Assembly: GCA_036262035.1 (NCBI GenBank)
Contig: DATAJS010000013.1
Coordinates: 496,001 to 560,000, forward strand
Direction: 5' to 3'
Length of the DNA: 64,000 bases
Source: Burkholderiales bacterium
GTDB lineage: Bacteria > Pseudomonadota > Gammaproteobacteria > Burkholderiales > SG8-41
Positions 36,342 to 45,492 of the stretch are shown here, one piece after another; position 1 is the first letter of the stretch, and every line of letters starts with the position of its first letter. The notes under the pieces are model-generated. The model did not search any database, was not told where the DNA came from, and saw nothing but the letters and a program-made list of their open reading frames with translations. The translations under genes and the position numbers were made by a program.

Positions 36342-38063
36342 ATGAAACGCTGGATCGTGCAGGCAGCCGTGATCGTGGCCGCGGGTTGCGCGGCCACGCC
36401 GACACAGCAATCCCTGGATTACGTGACGCGCTCCAGGACCGGCGAAGGTCCGACCGCCGAGGAGCTCGTCAACGATCACCGTTCGCCCGATGACGTGCTC
36501 ACCTACGGCATGGGCTATTACCAGCAGCGTTACAGCCCGCTCGCACAGATCAACAAGTCGAACGTCAAGCGTCTCGTGCCGGTGTGGACGCTCGGGCTGC
36601 AGAACGAGTTCGGCGAGCAGGCGCAGCCGATGATCTACGACGGCGTGATGTACGTCGCCAACGCGAAATGGACGGTGGCGGTCGATGCCGCGACCGGCAA
36701 CACGCTCTGGCGCACGCCGACCGACTTCGTGCCCGACACACCCCGCGTGGTCTGCTGCGGTGTGTCCAACAAGGGCGTCGCGCTCTACCGCGGCAAGGTG
36801 TTCCGCACCACGCTCGACGCGTTCGTCGTGGCGATGGATCAGAAGACCGGCAAGGTCCTCTGGAAGCAGAAGGCCGCGGAATGGAAGGAAGGTTATTCGC
36901 AGACGGTGGCTCCGCAGATCGCCAACGGCGTGGTCATCACCGGCATCTCGGGCGCCGAGTTCGGCATCCGCGGTTTCCTCGACGGTTGGGATCCCGATAC
37001 CGGCAAGCATCTGTGGCGCCGCTACACGACCGCCGGACCGGGCGAAAAGGGCTATGACACGTGGGAGCCGCGTGACTCCTACAAGACGGGCGGCGCCAGC
37101 ACCTGGATCACCGGCTCGTACGATCCCGAGCTCGACCTGGTGTACTGGGGCACGGGCAACGCCGGCGCGTGGAACCCGGTCAACCGCAAAGGAGACAATC
37201 TGTACGCGGCATCGGTCATCGCGATACGTCCGAAGACCGGGGAGATCGTCTGGCACTACCAGTTCGTGCCGAACGACGTCTATGACTGGGATTCGCTGTG
37301 GGAGCTGATCCTCGCCGACATCCCCGTCGACGGCCAAACGAGAAAAGTCGTCATGCAGATGAACCGCAACGGCTTCCTCTACGTGCTCGATCGCACCAAC
37401 GGCAAGCTCCTGTCCGCGAAGCCTTTCGGCAAGGTCAACTGGGCGACCCATGTGGACATGGCGACCGGCCGTCCGGTGGAGTCCGAGGTGTCGCGGAGGC
37501 TCCGCGCCGGCGAAGAGATCGAGATGTGGCCGAGCGTTCGCGGTGCGAAGAACTGGCCGCATGCGGCCTTCAATCCGAACACCGGATTGCTCTACGCCAA
37601 CACCAACGATATCGCCTCGTTCTACAAGTTCACCGAGCTGGCGCCCTACAAACCGGGCGCGCGTTATCAGGGCATGGCGAACCGCTATGCGACACTCAAG
37701 CCCGGCGATGTGGTCGGCCATACCGAAGCGATCGATCCCCTGACCGCCAGGCCGAAATGGCGCGTGCCGTTGAAGGACGTACAGATCTGGTCGGCCGTGC
37801 TCGCGACCGGCGGCGGATTGGTCTTCAACGGCAAGCACAGCGGCGAGTTCTTCGCGATGGACGCGGACACCGGCGAGACGCTGTGGGAATTCAGGACGAG
37901 CTCGGGCGTGAACGCGCAGCCGGTCACCTGGACGCGCAACGGCAAGCAGTACGTCGCGGTGCTCTCGGGGATCGGCGGCCTGTACGGCAGCACCACCGCG
38001 CGGCAGACGCTGCCGAACGTGCCGCTCGGAGGATCGATCTGGGTGTTCGCGCTTCCGGATTGA
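36342..38063 (+). CDS. PQQ-dependent alcohol dehydrogenase, lanthanide-type metal site, lipoprotein signal
   Basis: A 573-residue eight-bladed propeller quinoprotein. Metal ligands of methanol-dehydrogenase relatives are recognisable: E206 in SGAEFGIRG, N273 in GTGNAGAWNP and the catalytic D315 in NDVYDWDS. The extra aspartate two residues on (D317) marks lanthanide-dependent enzymes, where calcium enzymes have a small residue. The vicinal disulfide (C138-C139 in RVVCCGVSNKG) is present. The N terminus ends in VAAGC with C16, a lipobox, so it is probably anchored to a membrane facing the periplasm. There is no C-terminal heme c domain. No PQQ synthesis or cytochrome gene is near. Confidence 0.88.
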   Translation: MKRWIVQAAVIVAAGCAATPTQQSLDYVTRSRTGEGPTAEELVNDHRSPDDVLTYGMGYYQQRYSPLAQINKSNVKRLVPVWTLGLQNEFGEQAQPMIYDGVMYVANAKWTVAVDAATGNTLWRTPTDFVPDTPRVVCCGVSNKGVALYRGKVFRTTLDAFVVAMDQKTGKVLWKQKAAEWKEGYSQTVAPQIANGVVITGISGAEFGIRGFLDGWDPDTGKHLWRRYTTAGPGEKGYDTWEPRDSYKTGGASTWITGSYDPELDLVYWGTGNAGAWNPVNRKGDNLYAASVIAIRPKTGEIVWHYQFVPNDVYDWDSLWELILADIPVDGQTRKVVMQMNRNGFLYVLDRTNGKLLSAKPFGKVNWATHVDMATGRPVESEVSRRLRAGEEIEMWPSVRGAKNWPHAAFNPNTGLLYANTNDIASFYKFTELAPYKPGARYQGMANRYATLKPGDVVGHTEAIDPLTARPKWRVPLKDVQIWSAVLATGGGLVFNGKHSGEFFAMDADTGETLWEFRTSSGVNAQPVTWTRNGKQYVAVLSGIGGLYGSTTARQTLPNVPLGGSIWVFALPD

Positions 38064-38311
38064 GGCGCTATCGCGCCGGCAGCAAGCCTTCTTCGCTCGC
38101 CTTGATCTGCAGCGCGAGGTATTTCGAATAGATGCGGCATTGACCGAGGCCGCCGGCGAGGAACCACAGGCCCGCGGATATGAGGCGTGAGAGACCAGGT
38201 GCACGCCAGCAGGTCGCTACACGGTCAACCTGTCAACACACCCCGAATCGCTTCCTTCATTTAGCCGACGTCGTGCTTTACGATGCGCCTTTGTCCAACG
38301 GCTCTGACCGC

Positions 38312-39166
38312 ATGGTGAACAAACTCCGGCAAGCAGCCTCGAGATCGCTGGCGTGCGCGCTCGCGCTCGTGTGCGGTCACGCGGCCGCACAGGCGCTTCC
38401 CGACGTCACGGCGCTCGAAGCGTCAGCCAAACGCGGCGACGTGCCGGCCTTGATGACCCTGGCCGTCCTGTACGAGCGCGGCGAAAACGTCGAGCGCGAT
38501 CTCCCCAAATCGAACGAGCTCTGGTGCAGGGCGGCGGCGCGCGGCAATGCCGACGCGGTCTTCAGGCTCGGACAGATCTACGGCTCGGGGCGGGAAATGC
38601 TGCCCAACGAGGGCGTCGCGGCACTGCTGATCAACAAGGCGGCCGAGCTCGGCAGCGAGCGCGCGAAAGAGCTCCTGCCTTACGTCTCCCGCGGCACCGG
38701 CAGCGTGCTGCCCGCCTGCATGAACGAACCGGTTGCGAGCGCCGCCGCATCCCCGGCCCTGCCGCAGGTACGAGGCGACGTCGCGCGGCTGGTGGAGCGC
38801 TGGGCGCCGGAATATGCCATCGACCCGGCGCTCGTGATGGCGTTGATCCACGTCGAATCGAATTTCCAGCCGGCCGCCGTGTCGCCCAAGAACGCTCAAG
38901 GCCTCATGCAGCTCATTCCCGCGACCGCCACGCGCTTCGGCGTGAAGAACGCTTTCAACACGCTCGACAATCTCAAGGGCGGGCTCGCGTACCTGCAATG
39001 GCTCATGTCGTATTTCAAAGGCGACGTCGCGCTGGTGTTGGCCGCGTATAACGCGGGCGAGAAAGCGGTCGAGCGCTACAACGGCATTCCGCCGTATCGC
39101 GAGACGCGCGAGTACGTGAAGCAGATCACCGCCCTCTACAAGAAACCGACCCACCCCTACCGTTGA
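38312..39166 (+). CDS. lytic transglycosylase (SLT domain) with Sel1-like repeats
   Basis: A 284-residue secreted protein: signal peptide to about AAAQ, two Sel1-like helical repeats (ALMTLAVLYERGENVERDL and AVFRLGQIYGSGREMLPNE) and an SLT domain from about residue 150. The catalytic glutamate is E182 in HVESNFQP, and the family motifs GLMQLIPATATRFGV and AAYNAGEKAVERY follow. It cleaves the glycan strands of murein in the periplasm. I start at 38312; a longer frame upstream lacks a signal peptide. Its stop overlaps the TTG start of the flavoprotein gene. Confidence 0.9.
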   Translation: MVNKLRQAASRSLACALALVCGHAAAQALPDVTALEASAKRGDVPALMTLAVLYERGENVERDLPKSNELWCRAAARGNADAVFRLGQIYGSGREMLPNEGVAALLINKAAELGSERAKELLPYVSRGTGSVLPACMNEPVASAAASPALPQVRGDVARLVERWAPEYAIDPALVMALIHVESNFQPAAVSPKNAQGLMQLIPATATRFGVKNAFNTLDNLKGGLAYLQWLMSYFKGDVALVLAAYNAGEKAVERYNGIPPYRETREYVKQITALYKKPTHPYR

Positions 39167-40638
39167 ACATCGATTGGGACAAGGCAGCCGACGTCGTCAT
39201 CGTGGGATTCGGCGGTGCCGGCGCCGCGGCCGCGGTGACGGCGCACGATCTCGGCGCGAAGGTCGTACTGCTGGAAAAGGCGCCCGAAGGCGAAGAAGGC
39301 GGCAACACGCGCGTCGCGGGCCAGGGTTATCTCCAGATCTACGACGTCGACAAGGCGATCACCTATCTCAACGCGCTGTGCGGATCGTTCCCCGTGCCGC
39401 AAGCGATGGTGCGCGCGTGGGCCGGGGAAGTGAGCCGCAACAACGATTGGGTCTCGAGCATCGGCGGCGAACCCCGGGAACACCAGCACCAGCCCGAGGG
39501 CATCGAGTTCCCCGAGCTGCCGGGCGCCGACTGCGCGCACAAGTTCCATCACGGCGACGTCGTTGGCTACTCGAACACGTGGAAAGCGTTCGAATCGGCG
39601 GTGAAGCGCCGGCCGATCGAGATTCTGTACGAGACGCCGGGATGCGAGCTGATCCAGAACGGTGCGACGCGCGAGATCCTCGGCGTCCGCGCCGGGCACC
39701 GCGGCCGATCGCTGCGCGTGAAAGCACGCAAGGCGGTGGTGCTGACCTGCGGCGGCTTCGAGAACAACCAGGAGATGATCCGCAACTACCTGCCGGGTCT
39801 CGCGTCCTGCTACACCACCGGCAGCCCGTACAACAACGGAGACGGGATCAGCATGGCGCAGGCGGTCGGCGCCGATCTCTGGCACATGAACAACTACGCC
39901 GGGCCTTCGATGGCGCTCAAGGTGCCCGACTACCACTCGCCGTTTTCGATGACCCCGCTCCATCATTCGCACGAGCAGCCCGGCGGGATGATCGTCGTCG
40001 GGCCCGACGCGAACCGCTTCTGCGACGAGAAGCTGCACACGCGCCACGGCAAGGTGAAGCGCCACGGCCAGTGGGCGCCGATGCCGGTGCCGTGTCCGAT
40101 GTTCATGGTGTTCGATCACGGCGTGTTCGGCGCGGGTCCGCTGTACGACGCGAAAGGACCGAGCGGGTGGGGACGCATCATCGAGCGTTACCCGTGGAGC
40201 CGCGACAACGCGGTGGAGCTGGAGCGCGGCTGGATCAGGCGAGCCGCAACGATGGCCGAGCTTGCGTCAACGATCGGCCTCGATGCGGCCGCGCTCGAAG
40301 CGACGGTGCTGCGATGGAATCACCTGTGCGAGGCCGGCAAGGACGCCGACTTCGGCCGCACCAAGATGCTGCGGCGTTTCGGGGATCCGCCGTACTACGC
40401 GATCGAGCTCTCCCCTTCGATGCTCAACACCCAGGGCGGGCCGCGTCGCAACGAGCGCGGACAGGTCCTGCGTCCCGACGGCTCGCCGATCCCGCGCCTC
40501 TACAGCGCCGGCGAGCTGGGCTCGATCTACAGCTACCTCTACCAGGGCACGGGCAACATCGGCGAATGCCTCGCGTTCGGGCGCATCAGCGCGCGCAACG
40601 CGGTGGCCGAATCACCCTGGGATCGCGAGCCGGCTTAG
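39163..40638 (+). CDS. FAD-dependent oxidoreductase (fumarate-reductase/ketosteroid-dehydrogenase-like)
   Basis: A 491-residue flavoprotein of the FRD/SDH superfamily. FAD motif VVIVGFGGAGAAAAVTAHDLG (about residues 11-31) continues with LLEKAPEGEEGGNTRVAGQG, and the C-terminal SAGELGSIYSYLYQGTGNIGECLAFG is typical. It probably reduces or dehydrogenates an activated C=C or C-C bond. The TTG start gives the expected short leader and overlaps the transglycosylase stop as TTGA. A functional tie to the murein enzyme is not evident; coupling may be accidental. Confidence 0.87.
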   Translation: MNIDWDKAADVVIVGFGGAGAAAAVTAHDLGAKVVLLEKAPEGEEGGNTRVAGQGYLQIYDVDKAITYLNALCGSFPVPQAMVRAWAGEVSRNNDWVSSIGGEPREHQHQPEGIEFPELPGADCAHKFHHGDVVGYSNTWKAFESAVKRRPIEILYETPGCELIQNGATREILGVRAGHRGRSLRVKARKAVVLTCGGFENNQEMIRNYLPGLASCYTTGSPYNNGDGISMAQAVGADLWHMNNYAGPSMALKVPDYHSPFSMTPLHHSHEQPGGMIVVGPDANRFCDEKLHTRHGKVKRHGQWAPMPVPCPMFMVFDHGVFGAGPLYDAKGPSGWGRIIERYPWSRDNAVELERGWIRRAATMAELASTIGLDAAALEATVLRWNHLCEAGKDADFGRTKMLRRFGDPPYYAIELSPSMLNTQGGPRRNERGQVLRPDGSPIPRLYSAGELGSIYSYLYQGTGNIGECLAFGRISARNAVAESPWDREPA

Positions 40639-40645
40639 CCGCGGT

Positions 40646-41851
40646 TCATGCGTATTTCTTCGCGGCGATCGGGACCACGGACATCACGGGGCTCTGGTGC
40701 GCGAAGATGTGCGGGCCGATCTCCGCAACGCTGCGCGCGCCCACGTAGCCGAACGACCGCTCCATTTCATCCCTGAGGATCTGGATCGCCCTCGCGGCGC
40801 CCGCCTGCCCTCCGCACGCGGTGCCGTACAGCGTCGCCCTGCCGACCAGGACCATCTTCGCGCCGAGCGCGAGCGCCTTGACGATGTCGCTGCCGCGGCG
40901 CACGCCGCTGTCGAGGATCACGGTGCAGCGATCGCCGACCGCCGCCACGACTTCGGGCAGCATGTCGATGGTCGCCACCGCGCTGTCGAACGCGCGTCCG
41001 CCGTGATTCGACACGACCACTCCGTCGGCGCCCGCGTCGACCGCAGCCCTCGCCTGGTCGCCGGAGAGCACGCTCTTCACGATGAGCTTGCGCGGCCAGA
41101 AGTCGCGGAACTTGCGGATGTGCTCCCACGTCATGCCCTGGAACGACTTCGGGCGCGCGCGCGTCTTGCCGTCGAGGATCGTGTGGCGATAGCGATCGGG
41201 GAAGTTGGCGTTGGTGGGCATGCCTTCGTTCATGAGGTATTTGCGCATCACGCGCCACACCCAGCCCGGATGCCTCGCCATGTCGATCGCCGCCGTCATG
41301 TTGGGCTTGAACGGGAACGAGTAGCCGTTGCGCTCGTTGTGCTCGCGCCCGCGGCCCGGCGCCTGGTCGATCGTGACGACGAGCGCTTCCCAGCCGAGGT
41401 CGCGCGCACGCGTGACCATCTCGTAGGAGCCTTCCTGGTCCTCCCACGGATAGAGCTGGAACCACTTGCGGGCATCGGGCACTTTCTCGCTGACCTCTTC
41501 CATCGACGTCAGCGCGCCTGTCGCCAGCGTGAAAGGAATGCCCGCCGCGGCAGCCGCCTTCGCGAGCTCCACCTCGCCCTGGTACCACATCAGCCCCGCG
41601 CTGCCCGTCGGCGCGATGCCGAACGGCAGCTCGATGCGCTTGCCGAAGATCTCGGTGCCGAGATCGCGCCTGGACCAGTCGTTGAGAAAGCGCGTGCGCA
41701 GCTTGATGCGCTGGAACGCGGCGCGGTTCTCTTCGAGCGAGATCCCGTCTTCGGTGCCTTTGTCGACGTACTCGAAGACGCCTTTGGGGAGGCGGCGCTG
41801 CGCGAGCTCGCGCAGGTCGAAGATGTTGTAGCAGCGGTCGAGGTTGGTCAT
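40646..41851 (-). CDS. FMN-dependent alpha-hydroxyacid oxidase/dehydrogenase (LldD-like)
   Basis: A 401-residue TIM-barrel enzyme of the L-lactate dehydrogenase/glycolate oxidase family. The active-site histidine is H283 in SNHGGRAFDS; FQLYPWED holds an active-site tyrosine, and the FMN-phosphate loop is DSGVRRGSDIVKAL. The start has GAGGAGG just upstream. It oxidises a 2-hydroxyacid such as lactate or mandelate to the 2-oxo acid. Convergent with the flavoprotein gene, seven bases apart. Confidence 0.92.
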   Translation of the reverse strand: MTNLDRCYNIFDLRELAQRRLPKGVFEYVDKGTEDGISLEENRAAFQRIKLRTRFLNDWSRRDLGTEIFGKRIELPFGIAPTGSAGLMWYQGEVELAKAAAAAGIPFTLATGALTSMEEVSEKVPDARKWFQLYPWEDQEGSYEMVTRARDLGWEALVVTIDQAPGRGREHNERNGYSFPFKPNMTAAIDMARHPGWVWRVMRKYLMNEGMPTNANFPDRYRHTILDGKTRARPKSFQGMTWEHIRKFRDFWPRKLIVKSVLSGDQARAAVDAGADGVVVSNHGGRAFDSAVATIDMLPEVVAAVGDRCTVILDSGVRRGSDIVKALALGAKMVLVGRATLYGTACGGQAGAARAIQILRDEMERSFGYVGARSVAEIGPHIFAHQSPVMSVVPIAAKKYA

Positions 41852-41901
41852 CGCCTCCTCCTGGTTATTCGATGCTGTCGTCCGTGCGTGGCGTTTCGAC
41901 T

Positions 41902-42780
41902 CTAGCGTCGGGATACGATGGGGTCAATCGCACGCCGCGCGACGGCCGCGATGGCGCTCTCACGCTGCTCGAGGGGCGCCGCGGACTCCGCGATATACAC
42001 CGCGACGACGATGGGCTCGCCTGCGGGTGTCCAGAACACGCCGACACTGTTGGTGCTGCCGTGCTCTCCCGTGCCGGTCTTGCTCGCGACACGCCAGCCG
42101 CCGGGCAGGCCGGACCGCAGCCGTCGGCCGTCCGTGACGGTCGCTTCCATCCACGCCGTGAGCTGGCGGCGGCCGGCTTCCGATAACGCATCGCCCAACA
42201 GGTTCCGGCGCAGCAACTGCGCCATCGCGCGCGGGCTGGTCGTGTCTCTCGGATCGCCGGGTACTGACTGGTTGAGCTCCGGCTCCCAGCGATCGAGACG
42301 CGTCACCGTGTCGCCGAGGCTGCGCGCATACCCGGTGAGCGCTTTCGGTCCACCGAAGCTCGCCAGCAGCAGGTTTCCGGCCGCGTTGTCGCTGACCGCG
42401 ACGGCGGCGTGGCAAAGCTCCGCGACGGTCATGCTGCCGCCCGCGTGCTTTTCGGTGACCGGCGAGTACGGCAACAGCACCTCGCTTCCGACGTGCACGC
42501 GGCGTTGCAGGTCCTCCGATCCGGCATCGACCCGCCGCAATACGCAGGCTGCGGCGAGCCATTTGAAGGTGCTGCACATCGGAAAACGCTCGTCCAGGCG
42601 GTTACCGTGGAGCGCCCCCTTGCGAAACACCGCCACCCCGAGGCGGCCGCCGCAGGCAGCCTCGATGTCGCTCCAGCGCTCGTGGAGCGCTGCCGGCGCA
42701 GCATGCGCACGCGCCCCCAGGGTCGATACGAGAATCGAGCCGCCCAGGCTCGAGATGAACTTACGTCGGTCTATGGTCAT
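41902..42780 (-). CDS. class A beta-lactamase with Tat-type signal
   Basis: A 292-residue serine beta-lactamase. All class A motifs are present, with my residue count matching standard numbering: S70-T-F-K73, S130-D-N132, E166-P-E-L-N170 and K234-T-G. The N terminus has DRRKFISSLGG and a hydrophobic run to ARAHAAP, suggesting Tat export. A cysteine precedes S70, but no matching cysteine follows KTG, so the carbapenemase-type disulfide is not formed. Probably a chromosomal enzyme; substrate range cannot be predicted. Divergent from the MBL-fold gene. Confidence 0.93.
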   Translation of the reverse strand: MTIDRRKFISSLGGSILVSTLGARAHAAPAALHERWSDIEAACGGRLGVAVFRKGALHGNRLDERFPMCSTFKWLAAACVLRRVDAGSEDLQRRVHVGSEVLLPYSPVTEKHAGGSMTVAELCHAAVAVSDNAAGNLLLASFGGPKALTGYARSLGDTVTRLDRWEPELNQSVPGDPRDTTSPRAMAQLLRRNLLGDALSEAGRRQLTAWMEATVTDGRRLRSGLPGGWRVASKTGTGEHGSTNSVGVFWTPAGEPIVVAVYIAESAAPLEQRESAIAAVARRAIDPIVSRR

Positions 42781-42896
42781 GATGATCGGGAGGAAACCGA
42801 CCCTTCTACCACATGCGGGGGCATGATTACGCGCACTTGGTGTACGCCGATACGTCGGATAAAGTGATTGCCCGCTCACTCCGGAGGACGTGTCGA

Positions 42897-43706
42897 ATGA
42901 AAAAAATCCTATCCTCGCTGGCGGCGACGGTATGCATGCTCGCCGGTCTGTCGGTAAACGCGGCAGACATGTCCCTCACCCGCCTCGACTGCGGCACGCC
43001 GCAGGCGCCCACCCAGGTCAACCAGCGCTTCTCCGACACCTTCGCCTACGGCGACCTGAAACTGCAGTTCGTGTTCAGCTGCTATCTCGTCAAGCACGGC
43101 GACGAATACATGTTGTGGGACACCGGGCATTCGATGAGCGCGCCGAACGTGGCGCCGAAGGTGAGCGTGGTGGATCAACTCGCCAAGCTCAACGTGAAGC
43201 CGGAGCAGATCAAGTACGTCGGCATCAGCCACTATCACGCGGACCACACCGGCCAGGTCGCGTCGTTCCCCGGCGCGCTGCTGCTGATCGGCAAGTACGA
43301 ATGGGATGCGATCAGCGCGCCGACGCCGACCCAGGGCGTGAATCACGCGCCGTTCGAGAGCTGGAAGAAAGGCGCGAGCAAGGTCGAGCCGCTCACCAAC
43401 GACAAGGACGTGTGGGGTGACGGCAGCGTCGTCGTGCTGGCCACGCCCGGCCACACGCCGGGGCATCGCAGCCTGATGGTGAAGCTGGCGCAGAGCGGCA
43501 CGGTCATCCTGAGCGGCGATGCGGTGCACTTCCGCGAGAATTACGAGACCAACGGCGTGCCGTGGTTCAACTACGACCGCGCCCAGACGCTCGCATCGAT
43601 CGACCGCATCAGGAAGCTGCTCGCGAACGCGAAGGGCACGCTCGTCATCCAGCACGACGCGCGCGACATCCAGAAGCTGCCCGCGTTCCCGGCCGCGGCG
43701 CGGTGA
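42897..43706 (+). CDS. exported metallo-beta-lactamase-fold hydrolase (N-acyl homoserine lactonase-like)
   Basis: A 269-residue protein: signal peptide (ILSSLAATVCMLAGLSVNAAD), then the MBL fold. The zinc site is S-H112-Y-H114-A-D116-H117, with further ligands in ATPGHTPGH and SGDAVHF and a final histidine in IQHDARD. The short loops and WDTGHS opening resemble AHL-lactonase-like (AttM/AiiA-type) members more than true beta-lactamases. The start at 42897 has CCGGAGG upstream. Reaction is likely ester or lactone cleavage in the periplasm. Confidence 0.88.
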   Translation: MKKILSSLAATVCMLAGLSVNAADMSLTRLDCGTPQAPTQVNQRFSDTFAYGDLKLQFVFSCYLVKHGDEYMLWDTGHSMSAPNVAPKVSVVDQLAKLNVKPEQIKYVGISHYHADHTGQVASFPGALLLIGKYEWDAISAPTPTQGVNHAPFESWKKGASKVEPLTNDKDVWGDGSVVVLATPGHTPGHRSLMVKLAQSGTVILSGDAVHFRENYETNGVPWFNYDRAQTLASIDRIRKLLANAKGTLVIQHDARDIQKLPAFPAAAR

Positions 43707-43715
43707 GCGCGAGGG

Positions 43716-44702
43716 CTACTGAACCTTGATGCCCGCGTCGCGCACGACCGCGCCGAAACGCTGACGCGCCTGTTTCTGGTGTGCCGCGAACGCCTGCGGC
43801 GTCATCGGTGCCACGGCTTCCGCGGCCATGTTCGTCAGCGTCGCGCGCGTCTCGGGCATCTGCATGATGCGCCCGATCTCGCGGTTGAGGCGCGTCACGA
43901 TCTCATTCGGCGTTCCGGCCGGCGCGTAGACGCCCGACATCCACGTGATGTCCACGTTGGCGCCCGCTTCGGCCATCGTCGGCGCCTCCGGGAAGATCGG
44001 CGAGCGCGTCGGCCCGGGCACCGCGAGCAGCCGCACTTTCTCGCTCTTGATGTGGCCGATCGCAGCGCCGAGATCGAACGTGAAGTCGATCGCCCCGCCG
44101 AGAAGGTCGACCAGCGCCTGCTGCGAGCCTTTGTAAGGCACGTGCGTCACCTTGATGTTCGCAACGCGCATCAACATCTCCGCAGCGATGTGCTGGAGGG
44201 TGCCGTTACCGGCCGAGCCGTAGTTGAGCTTGCCGGGATTGGCGCGCGCATAGGCGATCAGTTCGGCGAGGTTTCTGACCGGAAGGCCGGGCCGGACGAT
44301 GAAGAAGATCGCGGCTTTGGCGGTCGGCGCGACCGGGTCGAGCTCGCGCTCCACATCGACCGCCATCCTGTAGAGAAACGGATTGACCAGGATGGTGCCG
44401 TCCGACGAATGCAGCAGCGTGTAGCCGTCGGCGGACGCTTTCGCGGCGGCTTCGAGGCCCACATTGCCGCCGACGCCGACCCGGTTGTCGACCACGATGG
44501 CCTGGCCGAGCGACTCCGAAAGACGCGTCGCCATCGCGCGCGCGATGACGTCGGTCGAGCCCCCGGCTGCGAAATTCACGATCAGGCGTACCGGTTTGTT
44601 GGGCCAGGCCGGCTGCCCCATGACCGGATACGCCACCGCGAGCGCGACGACGGCAGCACAGCGGCCGATGAACAGCGCGAGGTGACTCTCGAACGTTCTC
44701 AT
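43716..44702 (-). CDS. Bug/TctC-family solute receptor
   Basis: A 328-residue periplasmic receptor: signal peptide (CAAVVALAVAYPVMGQ), WPNKPVRLIVNFAAGGSTD, DNRVGVGG, ADGYTLL and HVPYKGSQQ. The start at 44702 has GTGAGGAGAG upstream; an in-frame start nine codons earlier does not. It is convergent with the lactonase-like gene (nine bases) and divergent from the DJ-1/PfpI-like gene. No permease genes adjoin it. Confidence 0.93.
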   Translation of the reverse strand: MRTFESHLALFIGRCAAVVALAVAYPVMGQPAWPNKPVRLIVNFAAGGSTDVIARAMATRLSESLGQAIVVDNRVGVGGNVGLEAAAKASADGYTLLHSSDGTILVNPFLYRMAVDVERELDPVAPTAKAAIFFIVRPGLPVRNLAELIAYARANPGKLNYGSAGNGTLQHIAAEMLMRVANIKVTHVPYKGSQQALVDLLGGAIDFTFDLGAAIGHIKSEKVRLLAVPGPTRSPIFPEAPTMAEAGANVDITWMSGVYAPAGTPNEIVTRLNREIGRIMQMPETRATLTNMAAEAVAPMTPQAFAAHQKQARQRFGAVVRDAGIKVQ

Positions 44703-44803
44703 GGTCGCTCTCCTCACGCGGCTGGTCACGCTGTGGCTTGCGGTGCATTATGCGAGTACCGGCAGCGCCGCGATAGCCTCTCGGAGACGACCAGGAGATC
44801 CAG

Positions 44804-45424
44804 ATGAACATCGCCATACTGACGTTCGAAGGCTTCAACGAGATCGACTCGTTCGTGAGCCACCACATCCTGACCCGGGTGGACCTCGCGGACTGGAACG
44901 TCGCGATCGCGTGCCCGAGCGAGACGGTGACGTCGACGGGCGGCATCCGTGTCACCGCGCAGCAGCCGCTCGAGTATGCGAACGACGCCGATGCGGTGCT
45001 GTTCGGCGGCAGCCCGCGCAGCCGCCAGATCGTCGAGGCCCCCTCGATCATGTCGCGGCTGAAGCTCGATCCGAAGCGCCAGCTCATCGGCTCGCAATGC
45101 GCGGGCGCGTGGTTCCTGGCGAAGCTCGGTCTGCTTGCAAACCTGCCGGTGTGCACGAGCATGAAGTCGCGCGCCGGGCTGGAAGCGCTGGGCATCCGCG
45201 TGCTCGACCAGCCGTTCGTCGCGACCGGCAACATCGCGAGCGCCGGCGGGTGTCTCGCGTCGCCCTATCTCGCCGGATGGGTCATCTCGCGCCTGCTCGG
45301 CCGCGACACCGCCGAGAAGGCGCTGCGCATCGTGGCGCCGGTCGGTGAGAAGGCCGAGTACGTCGCCAAGGTTCTCGATGTCGTGGCGCCGGTCGAGACG
45401 GCCGAGGTCGAGCGCATCGAATGA
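44804..45424 (+). CDS. DJ-1/PfpI-family protein
   Basis: A 206-residue protein with the flavodoxin-like DJ-1/PfpI fold. It opens MNIAILTFEGFNEIDSF; the nucleophile elbow is IGSQCAGAWFLA with a cysteine, and the family acidic residue is in FEGFNEID. A partner histidine after the cysteine is not seen. Members include isonitrile hydratase, glyoxalase III and chaperone-like proteins; I cannot choose among them. Soluble, single gene. Confidence 0.85.
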   Translation: MNIAILTFEGFNEIDSFVSHHILTRVDLADWNVAIACPSETVTSTGGIRVTAQQPLEYANDADAVLFGGSPRSRQIVEAPSIMSRLKLDPKRQLIGSQCAGAWFLAKLGLLANLPVCTSMKSRAGLEALGIRVLDQPFVATGNIASAGGCLASPYLAGWVISRLLGRDTAEKALRIVAPVGEKAEYVAKVLDVVAPVETAEVERIE

Positions 45425-45492
45425 GCGCGTAGTTACGCCCCTGGCAGTATCGACCGCCGTACGCATCATGCAGTCCTCTCGGGGAGGTGCTC

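Noticed and set aside
41902-42780. Beta-lactamase as recently acquired mobile resistance gene
   Set aside because: No insertion sequence, integron end or integrase lies nearby and its base composition matches its neighbours, so a resident chromosomal gene is more likely.
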